A stretch of DNA of 9,116 nt from Thermaceae bacterium. Lineage in GTDB: Bacteria; Deinococcota; Deinococci; Deinococcales; Marinithermaceae. How positions within the stretch are numbered: position 1 is the stretch's first letter; the number at the start of each line of letters is the position of its first letter. This document shows positions 5,889 through 9,116 of this stretch, piece by piece. The stretch is from positions 1 through 9,116 of the forward strand of contig JALSQD010000085.1 of NCBI GenBank assembly GCA_026985615.1. Reading direction: 5' to 3'. The notes below the pieces were generated by a model. The model was not told the origin of the DNA. It ran no database searches and was given only the letters and a program-made list of their open reading frames with translations. Made by a program: the position numbers and the translations under genes.

Positions 5889-6329
5889 ATGGCAAAAACA
5901 AAAGAAAAAGAAGTCTACCGCTCTCGATTAAAGGCCGTTGGATTGCGCCACACCCTGCCGCGCGAGCGCATTCTCGCATATTTGGATCGCAAGAACGTAC
6001 ACCCCACCCCCGAGGAGCTCTACCAGGGGCTGAAAAAGAAGGGCTATTCGATCGGCCTTTCCACCGTGTACCTCAACCTCCAGGTGCTGCGTGACGCTGG
6101 CCTGTTGTGGGAGTTCAAGGACCAGCAGGGTCATACCCGCTACGACGGTTTCACCAAGAAGCATCACCACCTCTTCTGCACCTCGTGTGGCCGCATCGAG
6201 GACGTAATGGAAGACGAGCTCCCCGAGTTCGACGCCGAGAAGGTCGCGCGCGCCGTCGAAGGGCGCACGGGCTGGTTCGTGGGCGATCCGCGCGTGGAGT
6301 TGCGCGGACTCTGCCCCGACTGCCAGTAA
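5889..6329 (+). CDS. Fur-family metalloregulator, PerR-like
   Basis: This 146-residue protein is a Fur-superfamily repressor: an N-terminal winged helix (about 9-80, with HPTPEELY at 38-45 and STVYLNLQVL at 58-67) and a C-terminal dimerisation domain. Two CxxC pairs (C97/C100 and C142/C145) form the structural zinc site. The candidate sensing site is H38, D86, H92, H94 and D105. These align one-for-one with the H37, D85, H91, H93 and D104 of Bacillus PerR, counted from the shared zinc cysteines. Fur proteins usually have Glu where PerR has D104, and that Asp is linked to peroxide sensing, so PerR-like function is favoured over iron-only Fur. Zur and Mur remain possible. The promoter carries a palindrome over its -10, suggesting autorepression. 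No peroxidase or metal transporter lies in the window to confirm the regulon. Confidence 0.9.
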   Translation: MAKTKEKEVYRSRLKAVGLRHTLPRERILAYLDRKNVHPTPEELYQGLKKKGYSIGLSTVYLNLQVLRDAGLLWEFKDQQGHTRYDGFTKKHHHLFCTSCGRIEDVMEDELPEFDAEKVARAVEGRTGWFVGDPRVELRGLCPDCQ

Positions 6330-6345
6330 GCGCGTCGCGTTGATT

Positions 6346-6379
6346 CGCGCCGCCCGGCTCCGAAGAGCCGGGCGGCGCG
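6346..6379. terminator. GC-rich hairpin between convergent genes
   Basis: A perfect 15-bp stem (6346-6360 with 6365-6379) closes on the tetraloop CGAA. It lies 16 bp after the Fur-family stop and 14 bp before the PBP stop, so it could serve both strands. There is no strong T-run on either side (only CTCTTCG on the plus side), so it may act as a T-poor terminator or an RNA-end stabiliser. Confidence 0.75.
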
Positions 6380-6393
6380 CTCTTCGTGGGGAT

Positions 6394-8580
6394 TCAGCGG
6401 CAGCGGTAGCGCTCGAGCTCCCCCGGTGCCACCGCGATCCAGCGCATCTTTTCGGGTGGCCACTCTGGGCCGGCGATGCAATCGCGCTTCGGCTCGAGCC
6501 CAACGAGCAGCGACGTACCCGGGGGCAGGGTCTCGGGCATGGGCGTCCGCCCCACCCGGAAGGCCGCTTCCGCCCCTGCGGGGTTGGCCTTGCCGGTGAG
6601 GAGGTCCATGCGTACCTTCACCAGGCCGTCGGGCTCGCCGAAGTCGCCCGCGGGGCGGCCGCGCAGGGCGTTTTCCACGAAGTCCTTCCAGATGGGCGGG
6701 TTGACCACCGAGGAGGAAGGCTCGCGCCCGTTGAGCTTCATGGGTTGGTTGTCGTCGCGGCCCACCCAGACTACCGCGCTCATGCCGCGGGTGACGCCGG
6801 CGAACCAGAGGTCGCGGGCGTTGTTCGAGGTGCCGGTCTTCCCCCCCACCACCCGGCCGGGAATGCGGGCGCGCCAGGCCAGGTTGGCCTTGCCCAGCGG
6901 ATCGGCGTCATAAACGTAGCCCTTGAGCATGTCCCAGCCGAGGTAGGCCACCTCGGGGCTCCACAGGCGCTCGCGGATGGTGCGGCTCTCGTAGAGCACC
7001 TGCCCCTCGGCGTCCTCGACGCGCAGGATCATTCTGGGCTCGACCTTCCAGCCGCCGTTGGCGAAGGCGGCATAGCTGGAGGCGAGCTGGAGCGGCGTCG
7101 AGCCCACGCCCCCGCCGATGGCGATGGAGAGGCCGGGGTTCTTGGGCACCTGGAAGCCGGCCGCGCGCAGCGCCCCCGCGAGCCGGCGCACGCCCAGGGC
7201 GTCGGCGGTGAGGATAGCGGGAACGTTGAGCGAGCGGTCCATGGCGTAGCGGATGGTGACCGCGCGGTCGAGGTAGGTGCCGTCGTAGTTCTTGGGCTTC
7301 CAGACGCCGTCCGGCTGGGTGGGATCGGGGAAGCTGACCTCCTTGTCCTCCACCATGCTGGCCTGGCTCCAGCCGCTCGCCAGCGCGGTGGTGTAAACGA
7401 AGGGCTTAATCGCCGATCCGGGGCTGCGGCCGGCGCCGTCACCCAGCTGGGTGGCGCGGTTGAACTCACCTTCGGTTCTGGGCAGGGCGCCGAGCATGGC
7501 GTAGACCTCGCCGGTCTCGGGGTCGAGCCCCACCAGCGCCAGCTGCGCGCCCTCGGGCAGGCCGCGCTCCACCGCGGCGGCCGCGGCGTCCTCGGCGGCG
7601 CGCTGCATCTCGGGGTCGAGGGTGGTGTAGACGCGCAGGCCGCCCTGGCCGAAGACCTTGGCGCGGCCGAAGCGGCGGATCAGCTCCTTCCGGATCTCGT
7701 AGACGAAGTGCGGCGCGATCTCGACCGCCAGGTCGGGGAGGGTGTTGGCCCCGGGGTCGATGAGCTCGGCCTCGAGCAGGTTGCCCTCCTCGTCGTAGCT
7801 GGCCTTCCAGCCGTTCGGCACCAGGGGCTCGCGCCAGGCGGCGTCGGCCATGGCGCGGGTGATCCAGCCGTCGGCGACCATCTGGTCGAGCAGCGTCTTC
7901 ATGCGCCTGCGCACCCGCGGCAGGTCGCGGTAGCGGGCGTTGGGGCCGGGGATGAGGGCGGCGAGGTAGGCCCCTTCAGCCAGGGTGAGCTCGGCGGGGT
8001 CCTTGCCGAAATAGGCCTCGCTGGCGGCGCGGATGCCCCAGAGGTTGCCGCCCCAGAAGGAGACGTTGAGGTACATCTCCAAAATCTCTTCCTTGGAGTA
8101 AAGGCGCTCAAGCTCGATGGCGAGCGGGATCTCCTTGAACTTGCGTTCGAGCGTGCGCACCCCCGAGAGGTCGCGCAGGAGGGTGTTCTTGATCACCTGC
8201 ACGCTGATGGAGGAGCCGCCCTGGAGGTTGCCCCGCAGGGTCTGCCAGAACGCCCCGGCGATGCGGATCCAGTCCACGCCGTAGTGGCGGAAGAAGCGGC
8301 GGTCCTCCGAGGCCACGATTGCGGCCACTGTGGCGGGGGAAACGTCCTCCAGCTTGACCAGGCGGCGGTTGATGGCCATGCCGCCTTCCTCGCTGGCGAG
8401 CTGCGCGATCGGTGTGCCGTTGCGGGCGTAGACGGTGGTCGTGGAGGTGAGGCGCAGGCTCTCGAGCGCCTCGAGGCTGGGCAGGTCGCGCGTCCAGCCA
8501 CGAATCACGATCGCCGCGGCCACCAGGACACCCAGCAGTCCCGCAAGCAGCGCGATCGAAAGGTAGCGGCGCAGCTTCAC
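6394..8580 (-). CDS. Class A penicillin-binding protein (PBP1A family)
   Basis: This 728-residue bifunctional enzyme polymerises lipid II into glycan strands and cross-links the peptides on the outer face of the inner membrane. A single N-terminal anchor spans about 5-27. The GT51 domain has EDRRFFRHYGVD (92-103, catalytic E92), GGSSISVQ (121-128), RKFKE (146-150, second glutamate E150), KEEILEMYLN (163-172) and RAASEAYFGK (184-193). The transpeptidase domain has the nucleophile motif SAIK (S389, K392), SLN (450-452) and KTGT (581-584). All catalytic residues are present. Unusual are Ser for both Thr and Val for Gln in the normally GGSTITQQ motif, and a Cys pair (C701, C727) that are the only cysteines, both in the last 28 residues. 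The GTG start fits a leaderless promoter 6 nt away. It lies 9 bp after the receiver gene and is probably also co-transcribed with it. Confidence 0.97.
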   Translation of the reverse strand: MKLRRYLSIALLAGLLGVLVAAAIVIRGWTRDLPSLEALESLRLTSTTTVYARNGTPIAQLASEEGGMAINRRLVKLEDVSPATVAAIVASEDRRFFRHYGVDWIRIAGAFWQTLRGNLQGGSSISVQVIKNTLLRDLSGVRTLERKFKEIPLAIELERLYSKEEILEMYLNVSFWGGNLWGIRAASEAYFGKDPAELTLAEGAYLAALIPGPNARYRDLPRVRRRMKTLLDQMVADGWITRAMADAAWREPLVPNGWKASYDEEGNLLEAELIDPGANTLPDLAVEIAPHFVYEIRKELIRRFGRAKVFGQGGLRVYTTLDPEMQRAAEDAAAAAVERGLPEGAQLALVGLDPETGEVYAMLGALPRTEGEFNRATQLGDGAGRSPGSAIKPFVYTTALASGWSQASMVEDKEVSFPDPTQPDGVWKPKNYDGTYLDRAVTIRYAMDRSLNVPAILTADALGVRRLAGALRAAGFQVPKNPGLSIAIGGGVGSTPLQLASSYAAFANGGWKVEPRMILRVEDAEGQVLYESRTIRERLWSPEVAYLGWDMLKGYVYDADPLGKANLAWRARIPGRVVGGKTGTSNNARDLWFAGVTRGMSAVVWVGRDDNQPMKLNGREPSSSVVNPPIWKDFVENALRGRPAGDFGEPDGLVKVRMDLLTGKANPAGAEAAFRVGRTPMPETLPPGTSLLVGLEPKRDCIAGPEWPPEKMRWIAVAPGELERYRCR

Positions 8581-8592
8581 GTGCCCAGTTTA
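8581..8592 (-). promoter_or_regulatory. Leaderless -10 element of the PBP gene
   Basis: On the minus strand TAAACT (8592-8587) is followed by 6 nt (GGGCAC) and the GTG start at 8580, the same hexamer and spacing as at dnaE. Its first three bases are the TAA stop of the receiver gene. TTGAGG lies 20 bp upstream (8618-8613), too far for a good -35. No Shine-Dalgarno is visible. Confidence 0.5.
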
Positions 8593-8982
8593 ACGGGAGA
8601 TGCTGAGAAGCTCCTCAACCAGCTTGCGGAAGCGGCGGTCCTTGATGGGTAGCTCCACGATGTGGTCGGCCCCGGAAATCTCCATGGTGATTCGCTCGCG
8701 CTCGTTCGAGCCGCGCACGATCTGGATCGTGGGGGTGCGCCTGAGGCGTTTGATGCGCTTGATGCGCCAGACGAAGCCGGCCGAGTCCAGCCCTTTTTCG
8801 TGCAGCTCATCGAGGACGATGATGCGCGGGGTGTGTTCTTTTAGGTAGTGCAGTCCTTTCAGGAGCGTCGGCTCGGTGTGGGGCGTGAGGCCAAAATCTT
8901 CGAAGACCAGCTCCAGGTAGGTCTTCAGGGGAGGGTTGGGGCTGACGATGAGCGCTAATGCGTTGTTGGGTTCCATGTTCAT
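8590..8982 (-). CDS. Degenerate CheY-like receiver domain protein
   Basis: The 130 residues follow the alternating strand-helix pattern of a stand-alone receiver domain: strand 1 ALALIVSPN (8-16), strand 3 RIIVLDE (53-59), strand 4 TPTIQIVRG (83-91) and strand 5 DHIVELPI (106-113). D58 sits where the phosphorylated aspartate belongs. However, the acidic pair after strand 1 is replaced by S14-P15, and the expected Thr/Ser after strand 4 and Lys before the strand 5 Pro are Arg and Leu here. Magnesium-dependent phosphorylation is therefore doubtful, and it may work by protein binding. No output domain or histidine kinase is present. An AGG lies 2 nt before the ATG at 8982 and 8 nt before a second ATG at 8976, so the shorter 128-residue form may be the real one. 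The PBP gene follows 9 bp downstream. Confidence 0.75.
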   Translation of the reverse strand: MNMEPNNALALIVSPNPPLKTYLELVFEDFGLTPHTEPTLLKGLHYLKEHTPRIIVLDELHEKGLDSAGFVWRIKRIKRLRRTPTIQIVRGSNERERITMEISGADHIVELPIKDRRFRKLVEELLSISR

Positions 8983-9116
8983 CGCCTAATACGTCGTGCA
9001 GCCTGCTCAGGTTCGAGAATAATCCAGCCCTGCAATGAAGCGTGTGAAGGGTGCACCACTCTTTCCACACATCTTAACGCCGCGGCGGGTTCGCGCCTTG
9101 TAACTGTAATCGGTCA

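Noticed and set aside
6340..8652. Long plus-strand open frame opposite the PBP gene
   Set aside because: It is a shadow; the minus strand encodes every class A PBP motif in order.
9071..9103. Promoter for the receiver gene (TAAGAT with TTACAA upstream, minus strand)
   Set aside because: The gap between the two boxes is 21 bp, too long for a normal promoter, and the window ends shortly after, so it cannot be supported.
9078..9116. Possible tRNA end (GGGTTCG resembling a T-loop)
   Set aside because: No acceptor stem, anticodon arm or properly spaced T-arm partner is visible.
1..9116. CRISPR array, toxin-antitoxin, phage or transposase genes
   Set aside because: I looked for regular direct repeats with spacers, small overlapping toxin-like pairs and transposase motifs and found none.

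Overview
The window looks like chromosomal core sequence from a member of the Deinococcota, most probably the Thermaceae (Thermus, Meiothermus, Oceanithermus or Marinithermus type). The evidence is the very high GC content of the genes, with strong G/C third-position bias and only the short promoters AT-rich. DnaE is 1222 residues with a complete PHP domain, close to the roughly 1220 residues of Thermus DnaE, and it ends in EVVPF, the ending I recall for Thermus DnaE. Three genes have a -10 box exactly 6 nt before the start codon, which is the leaderless promoter layout common in this phylum. Genus assignment is inference.

Layout, left to right. An AT-rich promoter (13-41) precedes a class I SAM-dependent methyltransferase (101-898, +) of unknown substrate. 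dnaE follows (953-4621, +): a replicative DNA polymerase III alpha subunit, apparently with its own leaderless promoter. Next is about 580 bp without a convincing gene (4622-5202). It holds G/T-rich repeats in both orientations, several hairpins and a block of nested inverted repeats; this is the least explained part of the window. Two overlapping minus-strand genes follow: a small FtsB/DivIC-like membrane coiled-coil protein (5468-5740) and a 93-residue acidic hypothetical protein (5203-5484) that starts inside its end.

A divergent, AT-rich intergenic region (5741-5888) carries the leaderless promoter of the FtsB/DivIC-like gene. It also holds two palindromes, one lying over the -10 box of a Fur-family metalloregulator gene (5889-6329, +). 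That regulator carries the complete set of metal-site residues typical of PerR, so it is probably a peroxide or metal sensor that regulates itself. A 15-bp GC-rich hairpin (6346-6379) separates it from the convergent minus-strand pair: a degenerate CheY-like receiver (8590-8982) followed 9 bp later by a class A penicillin-binding protein (6394-8580). The last 134 bp (8983-9116) are upstream of the receiver gene; I see no gene there.

Functionally this is a housekeeping neighbourhood: DNA replication (dnaE), cell-wall synthesis (the class A PBP), probable division (the FtsB/DivIC-like protein) and metal or oxidative-stress regulation. There is no phage, CRISPR, transposase or defence gene. I do not see a new multi-gene system. 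The points worth a second look are the intergenic repeat block, the repeated leaderless promoter layout, the operator at the Fur-family gene, the phosphorylation-site loss in the receiver next to the PBP, and the hypothetical gene coupled to the FtsB/DivIC-like gene.
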